64,000 nt of DNA from Tetracentron sinense (lineage: Eukaryota; Streptophyta; Magnoliopsida; Trochodendrales; Trochodendraceae), in contig CM026568.1 in assembly GCA_015143295.1 (NCBI GenBank), positions 32,062,441-32,126,440 on the forward strand. Reading direction: 5' to 3'. Positions within the stretch are counted from its first letter, which is position 1; the number at the start of each line of letters is the position of its first letter. Made by a program: the position numbers and the translations under genes. The notes below the pieces were generated by a model that was not told the origin of the DNA, did no database searches, and saw only the letters and a list, made by a program, of their open reading frames with translations. Positions 11,073 to 22,293 of this stretch are shown here, piece after piece.

Positions 11073-12820
11073 CTACTATTATAAGCCAGACTTTTTCTTA
11101 CTGACATGACATTCTCCCAAGGCTTCTCGACTTCTCTCTATTCTTCTCTTCAGATAAGGATGCCACATCATCAGGCTGATGATGTGGTGCTACGTGTCAC
11201 CTATTATCTCCCTACATGTCACAATTCCATTAAATTTGGGTTATTATAAGCTAGACTTTTTCTTGCTGACGTGGCATTCTCCCAAGGCTTCTCTCTATTT
11301 TTCTCTTCATTTAAGGATGCCACATCATCAGGCTGATGATGTGGTGCCACGTGTCACCTACTATCTCCCTACATGTCACCATTAAATTTGGGTTATAAAT
11401 CCCACTCACTTCATATTAAAGTCCCCTAACCCTTCGTCTAACCCTACCACCTGATTTCATTACTCTAACCCTTCATCTAACCCTACCACCTCATTTCATT
11501 ACTCCATATTTCATAACACACAATAACTTCAAAACCTCCCATTACGTTTTTGAATAAGGAACCTCTTTTGGCTTTTGATCTCCTCAGTCTCTTCCTTTAG
11601 ATATTCACCAAATGGCACATTCTTTGGGGAGACCCCCCATTAAGTTCTTGGGTTAGGAAGGCCTCTTTTGTCGTTTGATCTTCTCTATCTCTTCCTTTAA
11701 ATATGAACCAGATGACACATTGTTTGGGGAGGTTTGGGGCGTTACAACTATTGGGTTGGTTCTAGGGTTTGGAGGAAGAAATGAACCCATCCAATCTATA
11801 TCCAAAATTGTGGACTCTCATTTAGGTACACAACACCCAAGCATTTCTCATAAGCACTCTTATGCATGTGGTGCTCAGTGGTTGTTCAGCTTATAACACC
11901 CTGGTTTGTCATCCTTCTCGACTGCTTGCAATTTCCTGGATCCGTCAATGCCTCCAAGGGCACCCGTCTCACTAAGATTTAGACGGCAGTGACGTCATGG
12001 CTTGACACATAGCACAATAAATCATACTAGGTCTCTCCACATGTCTAATTAATTACTATTTTCAAAGAGACATTTTCCAACAAATCAAATAGTCTTCCAA
12101 GGAGACTTTTCGTCTCCCAACGAAGGCATTTATCTCTACCTTATTATACAACTCTTCACCCCCGCTAATGTAGGCCTAAACCTCCTCTATCATCTATCCC
12201 TCTTCTATCTCGCAATGATGCATATGATCCTTTCCATCTTTCCGGTAATCATACTCACGGAACGCCAAGGTTCCGATAGGCATCACTCTTCACAAATTCT
12301 CTCTCTTCTCCAAACAGTAGTGCTCTCACCTCTCTATCTGAATTAAACATATTATTTAAATATCACATCATATGAAGTTTATTCATTTATTATTCAGGTG
12401 AATGCCACGTGTCTGATGATATGACACATTCTCTTAATCAATCATTCATTTCTAAATTAATTAATAGAACATCCACTTAATTAAATATTTGGTTCCACAT
12501 GGCATCTCTTGTAGATGGACATTTGAGCGTATGAATGTATTTGAGTGCAGTGGAATAAAAAATGGGAGTAGGGATTTATCAAAGCTTGTGTTTATGGATT
12601 AATTATATTAGGAGTTTAGCATGGAGTGCGTGAACATAACAGCCTCTGTAATTCCTTTCTATATCAGTTACACAAGTACTTACTTAATTTTTAATTATAC
12701 AATAATAATCATAGAATGAATAATCTTCCTTATTTTTCTCTTTATATATTTCTCATGCATCATGATATTCATTATCTCAAGTTTGATCTTATCCTGTGAA
12801 TCGCACAGGTTATTCACTAG
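11072..12820 (+). mobile_element. Helitron-like element A
   Basis: It starts TCTACTATTATAAG after an A (5'-TC end) and stops in CTAG after a small hairpin CCTGTG-AATCG-CACAGG (12793-12809) placed 11 bases before the end, the arrangement of Helitron 3' termini (hairpin then CTRR). There are no terminal inverted repeats and no target duplication. It has an internal tandem duplication of about 160 bp (11076-11240 and 11242-11395), each copy holding a 12-bp-arm palindrome CCACATCATCAG/CTGATGATGTGG, plus a second small duplication near 11425-11500. No Rep/helicase ORF is present, so it is non-autonomous. Confidence 0.68.
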
Positions 12821-13906
12821 TCTATACTATATACTAAAGAAATAGGACGATGATGTGGCAGCCCTCATTGATCTCCTTTTCCTTATTATGATGTCACATC
12901 ATAATCAATTAAAATAAGACATGCGGCAAAAGAAGAGTAAACACAACATTTAAAGAGTCCTCTCCTCAATGGAATTTTTTCTTCCATTCTTTCAATCTCA
13001 ATCGGTTCCCAAGAGAGTTTCTCTCTTAACCACTCTTACATCACATCAATATAGCATTTAAAGAGTCCTCCTTTCAATGGCTTCTTTTCCCTCTCATACG
13101 GTGTCTCTCTTATTAGTCTCTCCACACGTCTAATTAATTACTACTTTCAAAGAGACATTTTCCAACAAATCAAATAGTCTTCCAAGGAGACTTTTCGTCT
13201 CCCAACAAAGGTATTTATCTCCACCTTATTCTACGACTCTTCACCCTCGCTAATGTAGGCTTAAACCTCCTCTATCATCTATCCCTCTTCTATCTCGCAA
13301 TGATGCATATGATCATTTCCATCTTTCCGGTAATCATACTCACGAAATGCCAAGGTTCCAATGGACATCACTCTTCACAAGTTCTCTCTCTTTTCCAAAC
13401 AGTAGTGCTCTCACCTCTCTATCTGGATTAAACATATTATTCAAATATCACATCACATGAAGTTTATTCATTCTTTATTTAGGTGAATGCCACGTGTCTG
13501 ATGACATGACATATTCTCTTAATTAATCATTCATTTCTAAATTAATTAATAGAAGATTCACTTAATTAAATATTTGGTTCCACATGGCATCTCTTGTAGA
13601 TGGACATTTGAGCGTATGAATGTATTTGAGTGTAATGGAATAAAAAATGGAAGTTGGGATTTATCAAAGCGTGTGTTTATGGATTAATTATATTGGGAGT
13701 TTAGCATGGAGTGCGTGAACATAACAGCCTCTTTGATTCCTTTCTATATCAGTTACACAAGTACGTACTTAATTTTTAATTACACAATAATAATCATAGA
13801 ATAAATAATCTTCCTTATTTTTCTCTTTATATATTTTCTCATGCATCATGATATTCATTATCTCAAGTTTGATCTTATCCTGTGCATCACAGGGGTTGTT
13901 CACTAG
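12821..13906 (+). mobile_element. Helitron-like element B, abutting element A
   Basis: It begins TCTATACTATATACTAAAG immediately after the CTAG of element A and ends with hairpin CCTGTG-CAT-CACAGG (13879-13893) and CTAG at 13903-13906, followed by T. Its last ~795 bp (13112-13906) align with the last ~790 bp of element A (12030-12820) at high identity, while the 5' parts differ. This is the usual relation between Helitron relatives that keep a 3' end and change the 5' part. Non-coding. Confidence 0.68.
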
Positions 13907-14950
13907 TATATATATATGTATGTGTGTGTGTGGGAGAATGTTATGTCTATTTTTAACAAGAAAACAAAAAATTCTGAGTTTTTTGTAGGGCCAAGCACTT
14001 TTGCTTTTATTTTATTCAAAAAGAGGAAAGTCATGAAAAGAAAAGTGTGGGGCCCACCACGGATCCCTATGAATGTCAACAACGTGTTATGCATGCAAAC
14101 CAAGGCATTGGTTGACATGTACATGTTATGTAGCGTGCCTAGAATGAATGCTAGCGGTCTCTTCGCCAACAACTATTAGAGAAGATCTGTCTCTTCTCAT
14201 ACTATATATATGAAGAGAGAATAAAGAGAGTATACTGACCTGGTTGATCTAGTGGGACTTTTTTCCCATAGTGGACTCAATCTGAAGCCCCTTGTGAGGC
14301 AATTGATATGTCTTTCAATTTTTTAGTTTTTGGTTAAGTTTGTAAACACACACACACGACTCACGCACACAAACCAAGTCTCAACCTAAGTGACAACCAC
14401 ACACACCTCTCAAAAAAGAGAGGCATGGTGGGAGTACTTAAGGAGACACAACCCTACCATCGGTAAACGATGTGGGACTAAAGGGTTTACACAACACTGT
14501 TTTTGCACATTGGCTCTTTTTGGTTCTTTCAATTTACTTAACTAAATTATTGACTTAACAACCTTAGATAAAAGCTGACATAGATATAAAATGCTAGGTC
14601 TACTTCCGTTCTTATTTGCTTTCTCCTTTTTAAAATAAGGTTTATCCTTTTGTTGAGACTTAAAAGCTTGACACTTTGCACCGTCATGATATTTTGTTAG
14701 AAAATTTAAGTCACTTTTTCAATGTCTCTAATAAAATGAATTCCTATCACCATGAGATTTTGATTCTTATAATTTTTTTATGAGATTTAAAATCATTCAT
14801 TTTTGTTGCATTTAAAGTCGGAGAATTACAACCCAAAATATGGAAAGCACGGTACAAAAATGCATATTATTAATTGACAAAACTTGCAAAATACCGGACT
14901 TTACAAGTCTTGTGAACAAAAGAGACCTTAAAAATGATAAATAATAACAA
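13907..14950. other. non-coding with repeats
   Basis: Holds a (TA)/(TG) microsatellite at 13908-13932, a repeat at about 14045-14170 that shares TATGCATGCAAACCAA with 10560-10700, and an (AC)n tract near 14347. No gene recognised. Confidence 0.45.
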
Positions 14951-14959
14951 TAATAAGAG

Positions 14960-15175
14960 CAGTGATTAGCGGACCTGGGTCCATTTCTTATCTTACCTCA
15001 TGCCATTTTTAACACCCATTTTCACCCTGATTAAGCTTAAACGAATTAAAGTTAAGATTTTGGCTTTTTTTTTTTGAAAAACCAAAGTTGAATTGCTTAA
15101 CCTTAAGGGGTGAGTGAATCTTAATCATAGTTGATGAGTATTTAAAATTGAGGTGTGGACCAATAAGGCACGGCC
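14960..15175. repeat. foldback family copy
   Basis: The left arm (TTTTTAACACCCATTTTCACCCTGATTAAG) and right arm (CCTTAAGGGGTGAGTGAATC, then AATCATAG) are inverted around an A/T centre with AAAACCAAAG. Outer GACC...GGTC sequences differ from other copies. Target duplication not identified. Confidence 0.5.
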
Positions 15176-15289
15176 ATTTTGTTACAAAATGGAAACCACT
15201 AGGAAATTAAGTATTTTCCTAATAATAATAGCCTCACAAAAAGTTGGCACATTTTTTTTTCCTTATTGAAGGGGGGGGAAAGTGGAATC

Positions 15290-15510
15290 ATGAGCTGGGC
15301 CTATGAATGGAGCTATATCCTTTTCAGCCCCTTTTAATTCTCTTTTAGTTGTTGTTAAGATTTACTAACCCTTAGCTGAAAGATTATAAGGATTACAAAC
15401 TTTTTAATAAGCATAAGCTTTGTGAGAGCGAGGAGCAAAATAAGCATAAGCTTTGTGAGAGCGAAGAGCAATAGTTTGCTCCTCGCTGATGGAGCGAAAT
15501 ATTGCTCTTC
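15290..15510. repeat. foldback copy of the GGAGC-ended type, with 33-bp tandem duplication
   Basis: Contains the core phrase GTTAAGATTTACTAACCC and GGAGCAATA-type ends (TTGCTCCTCGCTGATGGAGC). The unit AGCATAAGCTTTGTGAGAGC is repeated in tandem at 15410 and 15443. Confidence 0.5.
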
Positions 15511-15720
15511 TAACATTTCTCATCTCTTTTAAATATTTGGATTACATAGACCTGGTTGTCTATAGCCCTGCCGTTGGATTTAATCATTGTTCTTGGGATA
15601 CACCCTAGACCTACACAGATAAACCTTGAGGATAATAAAATGACAAAAATACCCATATAAATGAATTTATTTCTAGCCCATACTTTCTCACGTGCCATTT
15701 AATAGTAAACAAACGAGTAA

Positions 15721-16167
15721 GAGCATTCCTAGCAGCCTCACCAAATTTCACTCACCAAAATAGCCAAAACCCACAAAAAGTGGTTTTGGTGAGCCACTTT
15801 TTTAAAACACTCCCAACAGCCTCATCATTTTAACCAAAAAAAAGAGGAGAGAGAAATAATATTTTATCATTTGTGTGGGAAAATGAAAAAGGAAGAGAGA
15901 AAAAAATATTATTTTATTATTTGTGTGAGACCAAAAAAAGAAAGGGAGAGAGAGAAACCTTATTTTATTTTTTGTGTGGGCCCAAGGGTGAGAAGATTTA
16001 ACTTTGGTCAGTCTACAGTACTCACCAAACTTGGTGAGTACTGTAGACTCACCAAATGGATTTCTTCATTCTGTTGAAGTTGCTGGGAGTCATTTTAACA
16101 CCTTTTTAGTCTTTTGGCTCACCAAAATAATCAAAAAGTTATTTTGGTGAGGCTGCTAGGAATGCTC
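15721..16167. mobile_element. PIF/Harbinger (Tourist-like) MITE, 447 bp
   Basis: It begins GAGCATTCCTAGCAGCCTCA and ends in the inverse (TGAGGCTGCTAGGAATGCTC), with a TAA target duplication at 15718-15720 and 16168-16170. A 3-bp TTA/TAA duplication and GAGCAT-type ends fit this superfamily. The interior holds a second long palindrome (CAGTACTCACCAAA / TTTGGTGAGTACTG, 16015-16042). No transposase. It sits about 100 bp 5' of the SMR6 upstream E2F site. Confidence 0.82.
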
Positions 16168-16269
16168 TAAGGGATGAAAGTGGAATAAAAAGTAAAATAA
16201 GGAGAAAATGAGAAATCTAATATGGCAGAGAGAGGGGGAAAGAGAGCCGTTAATGACCGTACACCAAAA

Positions 16270-16281
16270 TTTGGCGCCAAA
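16270..16281. promoter_or_regulatory. perfect double E2F-type site upstream of SMR6
   Basis: TTTGGCGCCAAA is a 12-bp palindrome reading the E2F consensus TTTGGCGC on both strands. It lies 501 bp before the SMR6 start codon and about 130 bp before a candidate 5'UTR splice donor (16415). E2F/DP factors control G1/S genes; SMR proteins are CDK inhibitors, so the site fits cell-cycle control. Binding is inferred. Confidence 0.6.
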
Positions 16282-16414
16282 ACGAATCTCAATCTATTCT
16301 GCTGCCCGCGGTCAGAATTTTTAACGGGCAGCTTCACCTCTCTCTAGTTAAGTCTTTGATTATTGGCTTTGAGCAGCTTTGCTTAGCTCACGGATTTCCT
16401 CAGGTCTTCCTCTG

Positions 16415-16654
16415 GTAAGTGCTATCAGCGGCGAGATATTCTCTTCCTCTCTGTTAAGAGCTCTTCTTTTTCTAACACATCTCTTTCTTCCTCATTCAAA
16501 CTCTGATCATGACCTATCTCTTTCTGAATCTTACCTTCTGAAAAGAGTAGCAGAGAAAGCAACAAAAGCCCTTTCGTTTCTCCCATCTTCTTTCTAAAAA
16601 CCAAGATTCTCTAACTGGTTTTTTATATTTTTTTATATGATTTGTATTTTGTAG
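16415..16654 (+). other. candidate 5'UTR intron of SMR6
   Basis: A strong donor CTCTG|GTAAGT occurs at 16415, and a T-rich tract ending TTTTGTAG gives an acceptor at 16654. No ATG-led ORF of note would precede the coding start. Inferred from splice signals only. Confidence 0.4.
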
Positions 16655-16781
16655 TGATTTTACACAAACCCCACCTTTCTTCCTCACTTGGGGTTGTTCT
16701 ATTCTTGTTTTCTTTGGTTGAATAATAAAGAAGAGGAGTGTTTCCTTCAAGGGATTTGTTCTATTCTTGTTTTGGTCCGAG

Positions 16782-17090
16782 ATGGGGTTCCCAGAGAAGC
16801 CTCAAGTAGATGGAGGCCTAGAATCAGAAGGAAAGAAATGGGTAATCGCTGGAATTTCCTCACGAACTCCGTTAAGGTCGATTAGTACGAAGCCGACGGA
16901 GAAGGACAGCGACAGCGAGGAAGAGGGACGTTTGAGGACGCCGACGGCGGAAGAAACAAGAATACCGGAGAGATTGGCGTGCCCACCGGCTCCAAGGAAG
17001 CGTAAGCCTTCTTCGAGATGCAAGTTTAATGGTGTTAGGGAGTTCTTTACTCCTCCAGACTTAGATTCTGTATTTATCCCTTTCAAATGA
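16782..17090 (+). CDS. SMR6: SIAMESE-related CDK inhibitor, SMR6-like
   Basis: A single-exon protein of 102 residues. SMR proteins bind cyclin-CDK complexes in the nucleus and restrain division, often promoting endoreduplication. The sequence opens [12 protein letters not shown], followed by KKWVIAGI, the conserved opening of SMR6-type members; an acidic stretch (DSDSEEE) follows; then RTPT and [15 protein letters not shown], the SMR proline/lysine signature, and the C-terminal [15 protein letters not shown] motif. I chose the ATG at 16782 rather than the in-frame ATG at 16767 because MGFPEKP is the family start and the longer form adds five unrelated residues. The length is normal for the family. 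No close neighbour on either side. Possible regulation: E2F palindrome at 16270-16281 and a 5'UTR intron. The ORF on the opposite strand (16802-17086) is a shadow. Confidence 0.93.
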   Translation: MGFPEKPQVDGGLESEGKKWVIAGISSRTPLRSISTKPTEKDSDSEEEGRLRTPTAEETRIPERLACPPAPRKRKPSSRCKFNGVREFFTPPDLDSVFIPFK

Positions 17091-17870
17091 GTTTAGAGGG
17101 ATCTGCTTCTGTTGTTCTAGTTCTTTTCTCATCTTTTTCTTATGTACAAAGCTATAATATATATGTAAAATGAGTATTCAGTTTGGTTTATGAGTTTCTT
17201 AATGAGTAGTTCTTCTCTCTTTTGCAAGTTTCTTGCCATAGCAAAAGCTGCAAAACTAACTATTTCTCTGAAAATCTGTGTGTGTGTGTGTGGAATGAGA
17301 TGGATTGGTATTGAGTACATCAAGATTTCTTAAGCTTAACATGGAGAAATCTCAGAGTCTTGTTCATGTGTAGGAGTACAAATGGAAGTCAATATCTAGC
17401 TAGTATCCAAAAGTTGCCAAACACAGTGTAAAAGTAAATCTTTTTCATGACTGAGATGCTACACGGATGCTTCACAAACTGATTGACTGAGACAAATCCC
17501 ACAAACTCCTTTAGCCCACGTACCCTTTTATGCTCTGCCATTCTCTCCTCTCTATATTAGTCTTCGTGTGTCCCACCCACATGACACCCCACCTCGGACT
17601 CTTGGGGCATGGGAAGGTTCTCTGTAGTGTTTTTGTGGTCATAAAAGACACACATATGGGTTGAAATAAATTAGAATCCTATGCAAAGTGAATTGATTGT
17701 GGTACTCTTTCAAGACAAGGCGCTTGTGGTGTAGTTTAATTGAGGTGATTAAATCAATTTCCGCCTAAAGGAGGTGTTTGGTTAGCATATAATCAATAAC
17801 TGTTTTCCCTAAGCGATTAGAGAGAAAAATGACTGTAATTCGATTATCGAAAGGGAAAGGAAAATAATCC
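17091..17870. other. SMR6 3' region and intergenic DNA
   Basis: The first ~100 bases after the stop are T-rich and likely the 3'UTR (AAGCTATAATATATATG near 17150). A (TG)n run lies at about 17278-17291. No other gene recognised. Confidence 0.45.
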
Positions 17871-18260
17871 GCTCCTCAGGGCAAGGAGCGGCCCGAAATG
17901 CATCTCCCCCCCCTTTTAATTACTCCTTTAACTATGGTTAAGATTCACTAACCCTTAGGGTTAAAGCATAGGAAAATAATCCGCTCCTTCGAGGCAAGGA
18001 GCGGAAAATGCATCTCCGCCCTTTCCCCTTTTAACTCTTTTTAACTGTGGCTAAGATTCACTAACCTTCGGGTTAAAGCATCTAAGATCTTTTGAAGGAA
18101 AAAAAATAACTATAAGGGTTAAAACTTTTTTTTTTTTCTTTTTTCATAGGGGTTAAAATTTGTTAACCATATTTCAAGGCATTTAAAGGGGCTTTGTGAG
18201 GGGCGAGGAGCCATAGTCCCTCCTCATCCCGAGGAGCAGTAATTTGCTCCCCGAAATAAA
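17870..18260. repeat. GGAGC-ended foldback with duplicated left arm
   Basis: The left arm occurs twice in tandem (about 17873-17968 and 17969-18080): hairpin CCGCTCCT...AGGAGCGG, GCATCTCC, then the core GGTTAAGATTCACTAACCC. The right arm (18140-18250) is the inverse, ending with GAGGAGC/GCTCC hairpins. No ORF. Confidence 0.62.
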
Positions 18261-20060
18261 ACCGAGGTAAATTGTCAAAATTGTTTAAAGATATATAGGC
18301 AATTCTCTGCATAAGTAAGTATGGAAAGAATAATCTAAACCAAATACGACTAGACCAGGTGATGGCAAAGACAGTCTGTAAAATGTTGGTTAATTAAATA
18401 TATAAAGCAGTGAGTTTTGGATTAGATTAGGGAGTGCTTACCATACACCAAGCACCCATTTGTTTACAGAGAAGCAGACAGGATATGTCATGCATGATGA
18501 AGCAAGGCATGTTTTAAAAAGAGACAAGGGGAAGTTCACTTCATCTAGGGTTCCCTTATGTACAATAAACAAAGCTTTCTAGGGATCAGAGCAACAAGAT
18601 TACAAGTTCTGCTTGGAAGCTAGTGGTCAGGTGGGATTGGATAACCTAATAGCCTTTAGTTTAATGGTTGCTTATAATGGGAAACTTCAGTATATTTTTG
18701 TAAGGGTAATTTCCATTTTTTTCCTATCTTTACCAACCTGTTGGAGGCGAAAAACTGACTTATTGTTTTGCTATAGTTGTTTTTGACTGTATTTAAAGGA
18801 AAGAAAGCTTGCCTTCTAGGCATATTTTCTTATGGGAATTCAGTCAAGCAAGCAATCCTACGCATGCAGTAGGAAATGTCAATTTATGTGCTGAAAGTCC
18901 TTATGGCTAACCTTTGTGATTGTACATAGGAACATCACGAGTTTTTTTTTTTTTGTTGCACAAATCGACATGTGTCCTTTTAACTCTGGTTAAAATACTT
19001 ATAACCCAGTTTTTAGAATAAAAATTCAAAAAATAATGTGTGTCAATCCCTGGTGAAAGCCAAAGATGGTTCTCTCTAGCTTCTGCCAGAGAGGATCTGG
19101 AGTGGATTGCTTGGTTTGTGTGGGGGACCAAAACACTAAAAAGAGAGACAATAGGAAAGCTACATTACACTGGTTGTAACCACTTAAAGTCAATCCAGTG
19201 GGCTTCAAAGAACCAATCACAATCCCAACTTGAGTAGGAGCTGACAAATGGCACATACTCCACCCTCACCAATTCCCCCTAAGCTGGGCCACCAGAATAC
19301 CCACCATGGTCAAGGATAGAAAGAGAAGGGCAACAGCCACACCAATATTGTACTTATCAACTACAGTGGCTCTCTGATTAGGATTTAGAGGAGACAATAA
19401 CAAAATATCAATGCATGGACTGTAGTTGCATAGGCGTGCTGGTTGCACCAATCACATTTTTCATCCAGGGCTATGTTGAATTACATGGTTCAATGATCCT
19501 AGAACCTATAGAGATAAATTAGCTAGCTTTTTATTAACTAAAACCCTAATTTAGCAATGTGGTTAGCAAGGTCATAGTTCTGGTTAACCTTCATCTCCAA
19601 AGGGTCCCCACTGAGGAGCCCACTGGTTCGCCGATGACCCAATCGGAACCATCACACATGGGTGTCTTATGAGGGGAGGGAACATGAGTTCCAAGTAATA
19701 GGTAGATGAAGGGCATATTTTCTTCTTAATTAAGGGGGACAAATTGAAGGATAAACACAAACAATCTATGCCCCTAATTGGAGGATATAAGCCATAGAAA
19801 TTCTAAGCCCATGTGGGTTTAACCAAAACAAAGTCAGTGAAAGCTACAAAACAAAGGAACTTACCTAAATAAGGGAAAAGAAAAAGACTCTAAAGTCTAA
19901 ACCCTAAAAGGAGATAAGAAAGGGTTGGAGATATTATTTCGGTGTTAAATGACACAATAGCAAAAGGGAATCCTATGCATGAGAGGAGACACACACACAT
20001 GGGCCATGTCCTTGAAAGGAATCCTATCGATAAGGTTCTAACGAGATAATCAGCAAACTT
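18261..20060. other. non-coding intergenic DNA
   Basis: No supported gene. Short ORFs at 18907-19451 on both strands overlap each other and show no domain features. Confidence 0.45.
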
Positions 20061-20065
20061 TCCTT

Positions 20066-20330
20066 CATCGAAGCTTTGGGTGGATCGCCTTTAGGGGCTA
20101 AGGCCGTTTGCCCTGCCCGAGCTGCCCGGGCCGCTTTTGGCGGGGAGCGAAAACGGACTTTAGATTGTAGTGGGTTTCGCGCCAAAAGAGTAAGCCCGGG
20201 AAAGGCGGGCTGCGACGGCGAATCCTCTCGAGTCTGTAAAGCTTTTTACAATTTGTGGACCATAAACAACTTACGATTGGTAAGAAATAAGTCGATAACC
20301 ATTACCAAAGTGACCTACTTTTCTTTGATT
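20066..20330. other. GC-rich patch, possible organelle-derived insertion
   Basis: Bases 20085-20225 are strikingly GC-rich (CCCGAGCTGCCCGGGCCGC, AAGCCCGGGAAAGGCGGGC) against an AT-rich background and have no repeat structure. The texture recalls plant mitochondrial non-coding DNA, so a nuclear mitochondrial insertion is possible. An ORF of 103 codons (20076-20387) crosses it and runs into a transposon at its 3' end, so I do not call it a gene. Confidence 0.35.
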
Positions 20331-20435
20331 CTCATTCCAGACAAGTTGGCTCGTTTGAGCCAAGCTTTGGCTGATATTTTACGCTAAGCCAAGCCTTTAA
20401 TTAAGTTTGAAGGTTAAAACATTGAGCTCAGTTCG

Positions 20436-20687
20436 GGCCTCGGATTGTCTCTCAAAATCATGAGGTCCATGATTTTGACTTCTCCACACATAGTAAGACA
20501 TGTGGCGATAAGTGTGTGAGAATAAAGGGGAGAGATATCAAATGGGGAGAAGTCAAAATTATGGGGAAAAAATGAAATGACATCTCCCCATTCTTATGCC
20601 AACTGTCCCCATTCTTATGCCAACTGTCGCACAAATGTATGGAACTCCGAGAGCCTTTTTTGGCTTTGCTAGAGACAATCCAAGGCC
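20436..20687. mobile_element. MITE with GGCCTCGGATTG ends
   Basis: It begins GGCCTCGGATTGTCTC and ends GAGACAATCCAAGGCC. Flanks share GTTCG on both sides (20431-20435, 20688-20692). Inside is an inverted pair around GACTTCTCC/GGAGAAGTC. Same family as 37967-38258. Confidence 0.72.
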
Positions 20688-20705
20688 GTTCGTTTAGGGC
20701 TCAAG

Positions 20706-20905
20706 TTTTTTTTTTTTTTGGTGGAGTCAGTACGGTCAGTAGTTAGCTGGGGGCATTGAGGCTCTTGCAACCCTTACCCCTATCTGGGACATTGAGGCTC
20801 TTGCAACCCTTACCCCTATCTGGGACATTGAGGCTCCTGCAACCCTTACCCCAAGGGGATTAGATCCCAGACCTTCCCCATGGAAGGCCACACCCCTACC
20901 ACTCA
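20706..20905 (-). mobile_element. tRNA-headed SINE with internal 36-bp tandem repeat
   Basis: Minus-strand orientation: T run at 20706-20719 (the A tail), B-box-like GGGATCTAATCC at the other end, and CTCAAG flanks at 20700-20705 and 20906-20911. Inside, a 36-bp unit starting CATTGAGGCTCTTGC is repeated at 20754, 20790 and (partly) 20826. Confidence 0.68.
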
Positions 20906-21300
20906 CTCAAGTTGACTTGACTCAATTTGGTTCCAAATATTACATACATATCAATATATTAATACTTTTTAACTTATAGTAAATAAATCTAAGAGATAAT
21001 AACAAGAGATGATAAAAGTAAAACCCTAAGACTATCCTCAATTATTTTTTGCAAGATTAGATTATAATTTTTCACGTTTTAAATAATAATAAATAGTTTA
21101 TTACATTTTCTGTAAAATTAATCAAAATAACCTTAAAATTCAAGTCAAGCTTAGCCAACCAGAACCAAGTTTTCAAGGCTGAACATTCAAACTCGAATAA
21201 GCTCATGCTCAAACCCTAAAGCGTGTTCAAGCCAAATTCAAGCTTTGCCAAGCTCAGCTCTGCACAAATACAGGTCGAACTCAGCCCGACAATGCAGAAC

Positions 21301-22293
21301 ATTCAAAATGGCTGGCATCCAAAAGTTTCAGATTGATAGCCGTCTCATCGGTTGAGGGGTGGACTTTTCAACAACCCTCAACCTACATTTCATCCATGAG
21401 TTGAACAATGCTCAATCATCATGAGTGATAAAGACCAGAAACTCTGCTGTAAAATGGAAATGAGGACAAGAAGTAATTTTCTAAAAATACATGCATAAGC
21501 AACAACATAGCAACTGTTTGATTGGTAGCCGAAAAATTCAGATGTAAAAATATCACAATTCAATCGAGCATGGCACTCGTTTATGGCTCATCTAAGCCCA
21601 CTTCCACATTCATCTTTCAGTAAGCTTTTTGTTGAAAGAACCATAGCCCCCAGGAGACCAAAAGAGGAGTGATTCATTCCAATTCAAACAAAAAAAGCAT
21701 CCTTTAATTCAATTATCTGTCTGTTCTAAACTGCTTGAAGTTGAATTCTGTTTTTCCATACAGTGGGGGAAAAAAAAAAAAGCTCCCCCCAAGATGATAA
21801 TATCTACTCCTCCTTGGCTCCCCATGTGGTAGTATTAGGAATTTTAAGAAAAAAGAAAGAAGTTGCAGATCAAGGGTATCACCAAGGTGAACGCCTTTTG
21901 CACAACATCGGTATCTGTAAATTTCACTTTGTCCCCATAAAGGGTCAAGGAAAAAAAAGGGAATACCAGTGACTTGATGGTTTGCTGAAAATGCCTACCT
22001 CCAATGGCCTGGACAAGGTTCCAAGATTACCCTTCAGTGAGGGTATTCAACTGGTGTGGTATATGAGACCTCCAACAGGGGAGAGATTGACCCTTTGAAG
22101 GATATAAAGGTAGCTCATTCATTTCAAGAGGGTGGATGCTTTTCTCTGGTCTTCTCCTGCTTGATTTCATTTATGAAATATCTGCATTCAAAATCATAGA
22201 AGACCTTACTTCAGATGAAAGGGACAGTTTTGAAAAGCCACTAAATGATCATAATCATATCTTAAATATGTAAAGCTACAATGCTTTTCCCTT
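21301..22293. other. non-coding DNA downstream of the HDA6 gene
   Basis: No supported gene. The ORF at 21763-21972 begins in an A run and has no recognisable domain. Confidence 0.4.

Larger units (their letters stand above)
20341..21270. mobile_element. old GAGCC-repeat hAT-like element, interrupted twice
   Basis: The outer parts (20341-20435 and 20912-21270) have the TTGAGCC/AAGCC...GGCTCAAG texture of the element at 8041-8532, with an AT-rich middle. A MITE (20436-20687) and a SINE (20706-20905) have inserted into it. Ends are eroded. Confidence 0.6.

Noticed and set aside
16767..16781. upstream in-frame ATG as the start of SMR6
   Set aside because: The extra five residues do not fit the family, whose proteins open at the next ATG (MGFPEKP).
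20076..20387. 103-codon ORF as a gene
   Set aside because: Its 3' third enters a transposon and no family is recognisable; kept only as a GC-rich patch.
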